NCBI GenBank assembly: GCA_030151925.1
Contig: JASLCY010000509.1
Location: 1 to 13,213, forward strand
Reading direction: 5' to 3'
DNA: 13,213 bases
DNA from: Oligoflexus sp.
GTDB lineage: Bacteria > Bdellovibrionota_B > Oligoflexia > Oligoflexales > Oligoflexaceae
The number at the start of each line of letters is the position of its first letter. The first letter of the stretch is position 1. Of the stretch, positions 1 through 5,918 are shown piece by piece. Both the position numbers and the translations under genes were made by a program. The notes under the pieces were generated by a model. That model ran no database searches. It saw only the letters and a list, made by a program, of their open reading frames with translations, and had not been told where the DNA came from.

Positions 1-144
1 GGCCGCATAATGCGGTTTCTCCAAGAGGCCGAGAGCCACCGTCCGTTTGAATCGCTCGTAATCATTCTCATGATTCCGGAACGGATCGACTTCCGTCTGG
101 TAGAGCTTTTCAAAATAATTCCTGCTTGTCCCTTCGAGTAACAT
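1..144 (-). CDS. NodS-like SAM-dependent methyltransferase, N-terminal fragment (cut by left edge)
   Basis: An open frame starts with ATG at 144 and stays open to base 1, giving 48 residues with no stop. It contains YFEKLYQTEVDPF followed by DYERFKR and a helix ending LEKPHYAA. This resembles the opening of NodS-type class I SAM methyltransferases (family pattern: FDxLYxxDPDPW, then YERxKR, then LPRxRYxxALEVGC). The SAM-binding glycine motif would lie just past the window edge. The start lies 1 nt after the PIG-L stop, which indicates translational coupling. Such methyltransferases travel with PIG-L deacetylases and acyl-CoA dehydrogenase-like genes, which supports the call. The substrate is unknown; by analogy with NodS it could N-methylate a deacetylated amino sugar, but that is inference. 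The ribosome-binding site is weak. Confidence 0.72.
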   Translation of the reverse strand, partial: MLLEGTSRNYFEKLYQTEVDPFRNHENDYERFKRTVALGLLEKPHYAA

Positions 145-145
145 A

Positions 146-883
146 TCAATGCACCATCAAGACTTCATAAGGGCGCGTGCTGTAGTGATCCAAGAACTCC
201 CGCGGGATCACCGACACGCCCTCGGATGTTGGTAATATTTGGCTTTCGAAACATCGCATTGCCATATTCTTGCGGCTCAATTCATCGGTCGACATGAAGA
301 GCTTCATGAAGGCCTCCTGCCGCACGCTCTCTTCCGGCTTCCTCCAGAACCACATCCAGACCGGGAAGAAATAGAGCTCGCAGCCGACCTCGGCCGCCAA
401 TTTCCGAGCGCAGGCGCCGACTTCGTCATGATCCGTGTGCCCGTCCTGATCGTAAGGCGCGATCACCACGCATTGGGAGTCGATCTCTTCCCTGAGTTTC
501 GACTCGAGCTCGGTGCGGAACGACTTCACGTGAGCGTCGGGCAGGAAAAGCTCACGGATCCTGAGGGAAAGCGAGTCCGCGAGGTCGAGCGCCGCGAGGG
601 CCCGCTGGGATTCGATCCGCCTCAGGCGAGCGAGCTCCGCCCTGTCGTCGGCAGATTGATAACCGTGCGAAGCCTCCCCAGCCGTCACATAGATCAGCAC
701 GGTCTCGGTCGCATAAGGCGCCCAGTTCTGGAGAAGTCCCGCGCAGCCGAAGATCTCGTCATCAGGATGAGGCACGAGCACCACGAGCTTGCGCCGCATG
801 ACGGGACAAGGCAGCAACGGCCACTCCTCAGAGTGAGTGAACCAGAGGTCGCGATTGGTCTCGAATTCTTCCGTATTCAACAT
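146..883 (-). CDS. PIG-L family (LmbE-like) deacetylase
   Basis: This 245-residue protein carries the zinc-site motif PHPDDE at residues 38-43 and a second ligand motif HTDH at 149-152. Both are hallmarks of the PIG-L/LmbE family, zinc enzymes that remove acetyl groups from N-acetylglucosaminyl-type substrates. A basic/acidic helix (AELARLRRIESQ, about 82-93) follows, as is usual. It has no signal peptide and is probably cytoplasmic. The ATG at 883 is preferred because GAGG lies 7 nt upstream. It makes the gene overlap the 3' end of the acyl-CoA dehydrogenase-like gene by 56 nt. A later ATG (residue 29, near 799) would remove the overlap but lacks a clear ribosome-binding site. The methyltransferase start follows 1 nt after the stop. 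The pairing of a sugar deacetylase with a NodS-like methyltransferase suggests consecutive steps on an amino sugar (inference). Confidence 0.9.
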   Translation of the reverse strand: MLNTEEFETNRDLWFTHSEEWPLLPCPVMRRKLVVLVPHPDDEIFGCAGLLQNWAPYATETVLIYVTAGEASHGYQSADDRAELARLRRIESQRALAALDLADSLSLRIRELFLPDAHVKSFRTELESKLREEIDSQCVVIAPYDQDGHTDHDEVGACARKLAAEVGCELYFFPVWMWFWRKPEESVRQEAFMKLFMSTDELSRKNMAMRCFESQILPTSEGVSVIPREFLDHYSTRPYEVLMVH

Positions 884-1877
884 GATTAACCTCGTTCGGC
901 CTGGAATGTTCGCGCTCCAGTTCTTCCGTCAGGGCTACAAGGTCTTTCTCCGCGTGACATTGCCTCAAGAACAACTGGAGATCGCTGAATCGTTTCGCAA
1001 TGGATCTATTTGCAAGAAGCAAGCCGGGGCCTTGGGCCTTCAACGCGTCCTCGAGTATCGTGCTCGCCGTGTGGTCGACCAGGTGCCTGAGCATGAGAGC
1101 GTTGCTTTTGAGTTGCTCGTGCCGGCCGGCGAGGCTATCGAGACGATCAGCTTCATGCTCAAGCGACAAATGCGTAGCTTTAAGCAGGCTCGCGGCATGC
1201 CCGCGTTTCGCCTCGTCATGCGGATCTCGGTAGTTTTTTTTCCGTGCAGAATCTTGCCAGGCGTGGAAAAGCTCCTCTGCCGCCGCAAGCCAACAGGCAG
1301 CTACACCCATGCCGCCTGGCCAAAACCCCCAACGATCGAGATAGAACCTCGGCTCGCCGAACACGGCTTCCGGGTCGACCTCCCCTCTTACGCTCAGCCA
1401 GGCCGTATCGGCGAGCGCCATGCCCTCGGTCGGCCAGCGCGAAACGTCGATCGACTGAATCAGGCTTCGCGGCAGCTCCAAAAGCCTTTCGCCCGCATCG
1501 GTCGCGACCGGCACGAGCGCATGATCAACCGCATGAGCTCCCGAGGCGAAAGCGATATCGCCTTCGATCCGCCAGCCCATGCCCTTCTTCTGCGCTTTAA
1601 GGCCCTTGCCGCCGAACTTCGAGGCCCACACCGCATAAAAGCCTTTTTTCGGCTTTTTCCCCGCCTCATCCAGGATCGCGAGCGCATCGTAATGGCTCTC
1701 GAGGAGCTTGGCGAAACACAGATCCATGCGAGCCCAATGCATAAGGGCCTGCCAGCGCTCATAGGTTCGCCCCTGCCCGGGAAAAGGCAGCTTCAGGTCC
1801 TGCTCGATCGCGATCTTACGCGCTTCGCGCGCGATGGTCTCGGCCGTGGTTTGTTCGGACAACAGGGGATTAAACAT
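828..1877 (-). CDS. Acyl-CoA dehydrogenase-like flavoprotein, short divergent form
   Basis: This 349-residue protein has the beta-domain pattern of the acyl-CoA dehydrogenase superfamily: GWRIEGDIAFASGAHAVDHALV (two joined motifs, about 101-122), then a strand-rich stretch to about 175. GFWPGGMGVAACWLAAAEEL (184-203) opens the C-terminal helical bundle. It is shorter than ordinary family members (about 380-400 residues), and I cannot point to a catalytic glutamate, so classical beta-oxidation is doubtful. Similar short forms are known beside PIG-L and NodS-like genes, as here. The ATG at 1877 has GAGG 5 nt upstream. The 3' end overlaps the PIG-L gene by 56 nt, and the secreted-protein gene ends 45 nt upstream on the same strand, so co-transcription is likely. 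Family is fairly certain; reaction and substrate are not known. Confidence 0.8.
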   Translation of the reverse strand: MFNPLLSEQTTAETIAREARKIAIEQDLKLPFPGQGRTYERWQALMHWARMDLCFAKLLESHYDALAILDEAGKKPKKGFYAVWASKFGGKGLKAQKKGMGWRIEGDIAFASGAHAVDHALVPVATDAGERLLELPRSLIQSIDVSRWPTEGMALADTAWLSVRGEVDPEAVFGEPRFYLDRWGFWPGGMGVAACWLAAAEELFHAWQDSARKKNYRDPHDEAKRGHAASLLKATHLSLEHEADRLDSLAGRHEQLKSNALMLRHLVDHTASTILEDALKAQGPGLLLANRSIAKRFSDLQLFLRQCHAEKDLVALTEELEREHSRPNEVNHVEYGRIRDQSRPLVHSL

Positions 1878-1922
1878 CTCGACCTCGAGCTGTAGGATAA
1901 GGGTTACAGTCGGAAAGCGGCA

Positions 1923-2459
1923 TCAGATCTGCGATTGAACGAAGTCCCTTACGGCGTTCGAAACATCGTGCGTCGTCACGAAATCCTTGAGGCCGGACCT
2001 CAGGGATTCGGCTGCGGAGAGCGCGGCGTCGAAATTCGCATCGGCATTGTCAGGCATCGAGTTCGCGAAAGCGTCGATCAGGTTTTTCAGCTCGTCGCGC
2101 TTTGCCAGCAGATCGGCGTCCTGGATGTGGTTGAGGTTGAGATCCACGTTGAGGCCGCCCGCGAGATAACCCAGCACGGTCTCGATGCGACCGTTATTGC
2201 CGAGTATCACGTAGGCCTCGGAATGTTTGTCCGGAGCCACGTTTTTATTGAAGGAGATGGCGGCGACGCTATTCTCGCTCAGATCGGCGAGATGGATCGC
2301 CTGCACCACGTAGGTATCGTTCGCCCGGGTCCCTCCATCCTCGTCTTGTCCCGGATCATCCGTCTGGTTCGGAGCATCGTTCCCCACGCCTCCGCTCTGC
2401 GCGGTCGTCGAAAGGCCGAGTCCGAGGGTGAGGAGAAGAACGGGCAAAGTCTTGAGCAT
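1923..2459 (-). CDS. Secreted protein of unknown function
   Basis: I do not recognise this 178-residue protein. Its start, MLKTLPVLLLTLGLGLSTTA, is a typical Sec signal peptide with a short basic head and a Leu-rich core, so export to the periplasm or beyond is likely. After it comes a low-complexity acidic stretch (DDPGQDEDGG, about 34-43), a short beta-like segment (VVQAIHLADLSENSVAAISF), and an alanine-rich helical C-terminal half (about 105-178). There are no cysteines and no catalytic motif I can name. The ATG at 2459 has AAGGAG 6 nt upstream. It starts 20 nt after the ferritin-like gene stop and ends 45 nt before the dehydrogenase-like gene, so it sits inside a same-strand cluster. The acidic linker could bind cations, but nothing proves that. 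Confidence 0.75.
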   Translation of the reverse strand: MLKTLPVLLLTLGLGLSTTAQSGGVGNDAPNQTDDPGQDEDGGTRANDTYVVQAIHLADLSENSVAAISFNKNVAPDKHSEAYVILGNNGRIETVLGYLAGGLNVDLNLNHIQDADLLAKRDELKNLIDAFANSMPDNADANFDAALSAAESLRSGLKDFVTTHDVSNAVRDFVQSQI

Positions 2460-2479
2460 GGAAGGCTCCTTGGCGCGTA

Positions 2480-3028
2480 TTAATTCAATTTCGTATGAGG
2501 ATCATAGGCTTTCAAGAGATCAGCCATCTCATCCGCATGCTCTTCCTCGACCGCGAGGATCTTTTCAAACATACGACGGCTCGTCGGGTCGCTGTCGCCG
2601 ATATAACGAATCGTTTCCGCATAGGAATCGATAGCGATCCTCTCCGCGATCAGGTTCTCCTTGATCATGTCGACGAGGTTATCGCACTCTTTATATTGAC
2701 TATGGGCCCTTTGGGGAAGCGTCGCCGGATCGAGGCTCGGAACTCCGCCGAGCTGCTTGATGCGCGCGGCGATCATCGTCGCGTGCTCCTGCTCTTCCCG
2801 GGCATGCTCACGGAAGTGCTCGGCGATCGGCTCAGCATGGATGCCTTCAGCGGCGACGGCGTGCTGGGTGTAACGCAGGGTACAGATCCATTCGGTAGCC
2901 AGCGAAGCGTCGAGGAGCTTCAGGATGGTTTTTACGTCGGCTTTGTAATCAGCTGTCAAAGCGCCCTGTTTGATATGCTCACGAGCGTTGTGGCGAATGG
3001 TTTCTATATCAAGTACGAAATCTTTCAT
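2480..3028 (-). CDS. Bacterioferritin-like / Dps-like ferroxidase protein without haem methionine
   Basis: This 182-residue four-helix protein oxidises and probably stores Fe(II), or detoxifies iron and peroxide, in the cytoplasm. All bacterioferritin-type di-iron ligands can be placed: E46 (in LATEWICTLRY), E79 and H82 (EEQEH), E129 (LIAERIAI), and E161 with H164 (EEEH). The position that carries the haem-binding Met in classical Bfr, directly after the second ligand Glu, is Gln80, so haem binding as in Bfr is unlikely. Two cysteines are present, C49 near the first ligand and C115, which recalls Dps-like/thioferritin proteins. I chose ATG 3028 because AGGGGA lies 5 nt upstream. An in-frame ATG at 3085 would add 19 residues but has no ribosome-binding site. 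It is the first gene of the left minus-strand cluster. Confidence 0.85.
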   Translation of the reverse strand: MKDFVLDIETIRHNAREHIKQGALTADYKADVKTILKLLDASLATEWICTLRYTQHAVAAEGIHAEPIAEHFREHAREEQEHATMIAARIKQLGGVPSLDPATLPQRAHSQYKECDNLVDMIKENLIAERIAIDSYAETIRYIGDSDPTSRRMFEKILAVEEEHADEMADLLKAYDPHTKLN

Positions 3029-3152
3029 GTTAGTCCCCTGTCGATAGGTGAAAAGCGCTGACGACAGCTGCTTTTCAAGGAACATGCCACAGGCAACCCC
3101 ATGAAATTACGATGCAATCGCATACAGATTGACTGAATGATTTTCGTGACAG

Positions 3153-3171
3153 TAGGAGAAAACATCTCCTA
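3153..3171. repeat. Perfect 7-bp inverted repeat upstream of the ferritin-like gene
   Basis: TAGGAGA and TCTCCTA flank the 5-nt spacer AAACA, about 125-143 nt upstream of the ferritin-like ATG. It could be an operator or a small leader hairpin. It does not resemble a Fur box. No run of T follows closely enough on either strand for a terminator. Confidence 0.4.
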
Positions 3172-3200
3172 GAACCGTGCAGGCCGGCTCAGGCAACACG

Positions 3201-3235
3201 AAAAAGAAAACCCGAACGGCAAGCCGTCCGGGTTT
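3201..3235 (-). terminator. Rho-independent terminator of the DUF4360 gene
   Basis: Two 13-nt arms, 3208-3220 and 3223-3235 (GCCGTCCGGGTTT on the plus strand), pair with one mismatch around a 2-nt AA spacer, giving a G+C-rich stem. On the minus strand the stem runs into a T-rich tail (TTTTCTTTTT, 3210-3201). It lies about 75 nt past the DUF4360 stop at 3310 and before the ferritin-like gene, so it separates the two transcription units. On the plus strand only three T follow, so it is directional. Confidence 0.85.
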
Positions 3236-3309
3236 CATGATAGAAGTCCTTAAAAAAATGCCTATCGGTATCGCATGGTCTTATACAAGAGAGGCAAGGC
3301 CTTTTGGGC

Positions 3310-3981
3310 TTAGCATTTTCTCCAGACAAAACCGAAGACTTGTTGAATTTCACCATCGACTGAGTCGTTGGTGATCAATCCTTGAGCGTTAGCGGCGGCG
3401 CCGGCTTGTTTGCTAACGCGAATCGAAGGGTTAATGATCAGCGCGCGATCGACGTTGCAGGGCGACCATACATCTGGGATGTATACGGACTCGAGGCCAA
3501 CTTTTTCGGTGTAGACGAAATCCTGTGCTTTCGGGCCTACTTCGCTCGCGGTGAATTTACCGGTCTGGCTTTGGCCTTGGAAGTAGTACTGAACCGTGTG
3601 GTCGGCTTTCACCTTACGATCGAGGTCGATGAAACCGCGATAGTTGAAGGTCGCGACGCTGAACTGGTAGCCGTTGGGAATCGAGAGCGTCGCCGTCAAA
3701 GCGCAGTTCTTGCGGCTTTCGCTGAGAGGGATGCCAGGGCCGACTTCAGCGACGAAGTCCGAGAAGGTGACGGTGAACGCCTGAGCGTCGTCCGAAATGT
3801 TGGTCGAGTAAGTGCTCGAGTCGGGGCAGCCTGTGCCGATAGCCGAGATCGATTTGATTTTTACGGAACCGGCGGGTGGCAGGACATATTCAGGCTGGCG
3901 TTCAGTCGCGAAAGCCGAAGATGCTGCGAGCGCAAACAGAGCAGGAGCGCAGAGACTGATGAAACCTTGGATCTTTCTCAT
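3310..3981 (-). CDS. DUF4360 family secreted protein
   Basis: This 223-residue protein begins with a Sec signal peptide (MRKIQGFISL, then a hydrophobic core, with likely cleavage after SAFA at residue 25). The mature part matches the DUF4360 pattern: PPAGSVKIKS, a GTGCP turn, SDDAQAFTVTFSDFVAEVGPG, SRKNCALTATL, and NYRGFIDLD. Four cysteines in the mature protein, including the C-terminal residue (WRKC), could form two disulfides. The family has no established biochemical function; members are small exported beta-rich proteins known mainly from fungi and actinomycetes. I chose ATG 3981 because AAGG stands 8 nt upstream and it starts exactly at the signal peptide; an in-frame start at 4086 would put 35 polar residues in front of it. 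It is monocistronic, with its own terminator downstream and a palindrome-rich leader upstream. Confidence 0.88.
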   Translation of the reverse strand: MRKIQGFISLCAPALFALAASSAFATERQPEYVLPPAGSVKIKSISAIGTGCPDSSTYSTNISDDAQAFTVTFSDFVAEVGPGIPLSESRKNCALTATLSIPNGYQFSVATFNYRGFIDLDRKVKADHTVQYYFQGQSQTGKFTASEVGPKAQDFVYTEKVGLESVYIPDVWSPCNVDRALIINPSIRVSKQAGAAANAQGLITNDSVDGEIQQVFGFVWRKC

Positions 3982-4008
3982 GTTGTGACCTTTCCAATTG
4001 CTGTGGGA

Positions 4009-4037
4009 AGTATTTCCTTGCGAGGGGAGAGTTGCAA
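4009..4037 (-). promoter_or_regulatory. Possible sigma70-type promoter for the DUF4360 gene
   Basis: Reading the minus strand, TTGCAA (4037-4032) and AATACT (4014-4009) are separated by 17 nt. Each matches four of six consensus bases. This would start the message roughly 20-25 nt before the ATG at 3981. It is a pattern match only. Confidence 0.3.
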
Positions 4038-4048
4038 AGGGCTTGCCA

Positions 4049-4072
4049 AACACAGTGTTCTGCGAGCGCAGA
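4049..4072. repeat. Two adjoining palindromes upstream of the DUF4360 gene
   Basis: AACAC-A-GTGTT (4049-4059) abuts and shares one base with TCTGCG-AG-CGCAGA (4059-4072). Both are perfect and lie just upstream of the possible -35 box at 4032-4037, where an activator or repressor site would be expected. Function is inferred from position only. Confidence 0.35.
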
Positions 4073-4123
4073 TGAATTCCTTTCAACTTGGATGCGGATA
4101 TGGTTTTGAATGCGGGAGCTTAG

Positions 4124-4171
4124 AAAAAAGCCGCGTGTTCTGTGAACCGGGCTTCAAACGTTCACAGAACA
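4124..4171 (-). terminator. 12-bp perfect inverted repeat with T tract; probable terminator of the bufferin operon
   Basis: TGTTCTGTGAAC (4136-4147) and GTTCACAGAACA (4160-4171) are exact reverse complements around a 12-nt spacer. On the minus strand the second arm is followed by CGCGGC and then six T (4129-4124). This lies 73 nt past the stop of the fused bufferin enzyme and 155 nt before the DUF4360 start. The 6-nt gap between stem and T tract is not ideal. A shorter stem (4154-4148 with 4135-4128) ends directly in the T tract and would fit a terminator better. Each arm is also a GTTC-N3-GAAC palindrome, so a protein-binding operator is an alternative. Confidence 0.45.
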
Positions 4172-4243
4172 GGAGCAGCGCTCAGATACACTAAGATCAC
4201 TGAGTTCGCGATAAGATGAGGCGGATGGATCGGGAAGATTTTG

Positions 4244-5914
4244 TTACTGAATGCAGGATTTCTGAGTCCAGTCGAAGATGAGGCCGGCGACCCACGAAAG
4301 CGTGGACGTCGAATAATGTCCCGGTTCGTCCCGCCGGGAAGCGTCGCAGAGATCGAGCAGACCCGCGCCTTGTCCCAAGGCTTCGAGCAGACGGGCTTCC
4401 TCAGCGGAGACTTCGGTTTCCCGCACGGCATGGCCCTGCCGGTAGATCAGGTAAGACCGCGGCGACTCCTCGGGCGGATCGGGAAGCTCGCCCTTCGCGA
4501 TCGCGTCGAGCACGGGCAGGACGTGGTAACGGACGCGGACGAGGCACGGCGTGTTCGAGAGACGGAACTCGGCCTGCTCCCAGTCCCTGGGTGTAAACGT
4601 TTGGAGACGGTCGGGACTGAGTACGGGTTCTTCCTCGGCGATGAAGGCGTCCGCTCGCGCCTGCTCGACGGCGGCGATATCCCCCAGCAGCTCAAGAGGG
4701 ACCCCGAAGTCGTAATCGAGCTCCGTAGCCGGGTCGCGGAGGAAATCAGGCAAGGTCCGGCCGACGTCCTTGAGGCTCGAACCCATCGGCGGATGGGCCG
4801 CGAGATAAGCCGCGATCAGGTGGCGAAACCCTTCCTCCTCGGTGATATAGGCCAAGGCTGAATAGGTATCCGCGAGCACTTCCTCGAGCCGCAGGAAATA
4901 AGCATGATTATAGACCTTGAGGCCCGCGAGCGCCGGCGTCGGCAGTTCGCTCCTCAGGTTGCGCGCGCCCTCATCCGTGATGCCGTAAGGCTTCACGATC
5001 TGCTCGAGGAAGAGGCCGTAGTTCGCCTCGTTATCGCCCAGCAGTTTTTCCGGGAGAGGGAGTTCACGCCGCGCGGGCGTCGGCTCGGGAGTCCGCGCCG
5101 CCCATTTTTTATAATCGCGCGCCTTATTCACTTCGGCGATCAGCACCTCGATATCGGGGATATTGCCGTCCCACTCCACGATCGCAGGCTGATGCCGGAA
5201 TTTCTCCTTCACCTTCGCGAAGAGCTTCCACACGGAATCCGGCACCGGCTGGTCGTGCGTATCGACCAGGACATCGCCTTGATCGGTGTGCCCCGCGAGA
5301 TGGAAATAACCGACGTCCTCCGGGCGAAGGGCCGCGATGAAGCGGAGCGGGTCCTCGCCGAGGTTCCTTTGATTGACGTAAAGGTTGTTGACGTCGAGCA
5401 GTATCCCCGCGCCGCTGCGCTTCAGCATCTCCTGGAAGAAGCCGGCTTCATCGTAATCGCCTTCGCGGAAGGCGACGTAGGCGGAAGCGTTCTCGAGGAA
5501 AAAGCGGCGACCGAGGAATTCCTGGATATGATGAAGTTTGGCCACGACGGCGTCCAAACTCTCTTGAGTATAGGCTATAGGCAGAAGATCGTGGGTATTG
5601 CGCCTATGCAGCTGATTCCACGACAGGTGATCCGAGATCATCAGCGGGTCGACCCGGTCGGCCAGCTTCTTGAGGGCTTTGAGGTACTTTGGGTCGAGAG
5701 GATCGTGCGATCCGATGGAGAGCCCCACGCCGTGCATGAGGACGGGATAATTCTCGCGGAGCTTATCGAGGAAATGCATGGGACGCCCGCCAACGCCCAT
5801 GAAATTCTCCGAGACGATCTCAAAGACGTCCACATCCTTTGGACAATGCGTGGTTATCCAACTGTAATGCTGCGGACGGAAGCCTAAGCCAAACTTTTCG
5901 ATCATCTCGGACAT
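4244..5914 (-). CDS. bufBC: Fused bufferin-modifying enzyme: MNIO (DUF692, BufB-like) joined to DUF2063 (BufC-like)
   Basis: Residues 1 to about 270 form an MNIO (DUF692) TIM-barrel oxidase. Visible metal-site motifs include MHGVGLSIGS (H61), SDHLSW (H96), LENASAY (E141), LDVNNLYVN (D174), HLAGHTD (H205), DTHDQPV (D218, H220) and VEWDGNIP (E247). MNIOs use iron to oxidise cysteines in RiPP precursors; those acting on bufferins form thiooxazole-type residues. After a Pro/Arg-rich linker (about 272-290), residues about 296-540 match the DUF2063 partner domain (YNHAYFLRLEEVL, AAYLAAHPPM, LPDFL), which recruits the precursor. These are normally two genes, bufB and bufC; here they are one 556-residue frame with no stop or frameshift visible. 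AAGG lies 8 nt before the ATG, and the bufA stop is 4 nt upstream, so the two genes are coupled. No DoxX-like bufD is present nearby. Confidence 0.92.
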   Translation of the reverse strand: MSEMIEKFGLGFRPQHYSWITTHCPKDVDVFEIVSENFMGVGGRPMHFLDKLRENYPVLMHGVGLSIGSHDPLDPKYLKALKKLADRVDPLMISDHLSWNQLHRRNTHDLLPIAYTQESLDAVVAKLHHIQEFLGRRFFLENASAYVAFREGDYDEAGFFQEMLKRSGAGILLDVNNLYVNQRNLGEDPLRFIAALRPEDVGYFHLAGHTDQGDVLVDTHDQPVPDSVWKLFAKVKEKFRHQPAIVEWDGNIPDIEVLIAEVNKARDYKKWAARTPEPTPARRELPLPEKLLGDNEANYGLFLEQIVKPYGITDEGARNLRSELPTPALAGLKVYNHAYFLRLEEVLADTYSALAYITEEEGFRHLIAAYLAAHPPMGSSLKDVGRTLPDFLRDPATELDYDFGVPLELLGDIAAVEQARADAFIAEEEPVLSPDRLQTFTPRDWEQAEFRLSNTPCLVRVRYHVLPVLDAIAKGELPDPPEESPRSYLIYRQGHAVRETEVSAEEARLLEALGQGAGLLDLCDASRRDEPGHYSTSTLSWVAGLIFDWTQKSCIQ

Positions 5915-5918
5915 TTAA

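Noticed and set aside
837..1895. 352-codon plus-strand frame opposite the acyl-CoA dehydrogenase-like gene
   Set aside because: The minus-strand product has recognisable family motifs and a good ribosome-binding site; the plus-strand frame has neither.
3029..3085. Longer ferritin-like protein starting at ATG 3085
   Set aside because: There is no ribosome-binding site there, whereas ATG 3028 has AGGGGA at ideal spacing and begins at the family N terminus.
4904..5887. 327-codon plus-strand frame opposite the MNIO domain
   Set aside because: The MNIO metal-ligand motifs are on the minus strand. The plus-strand product is rich in Arg/Glu/Val with no motif.
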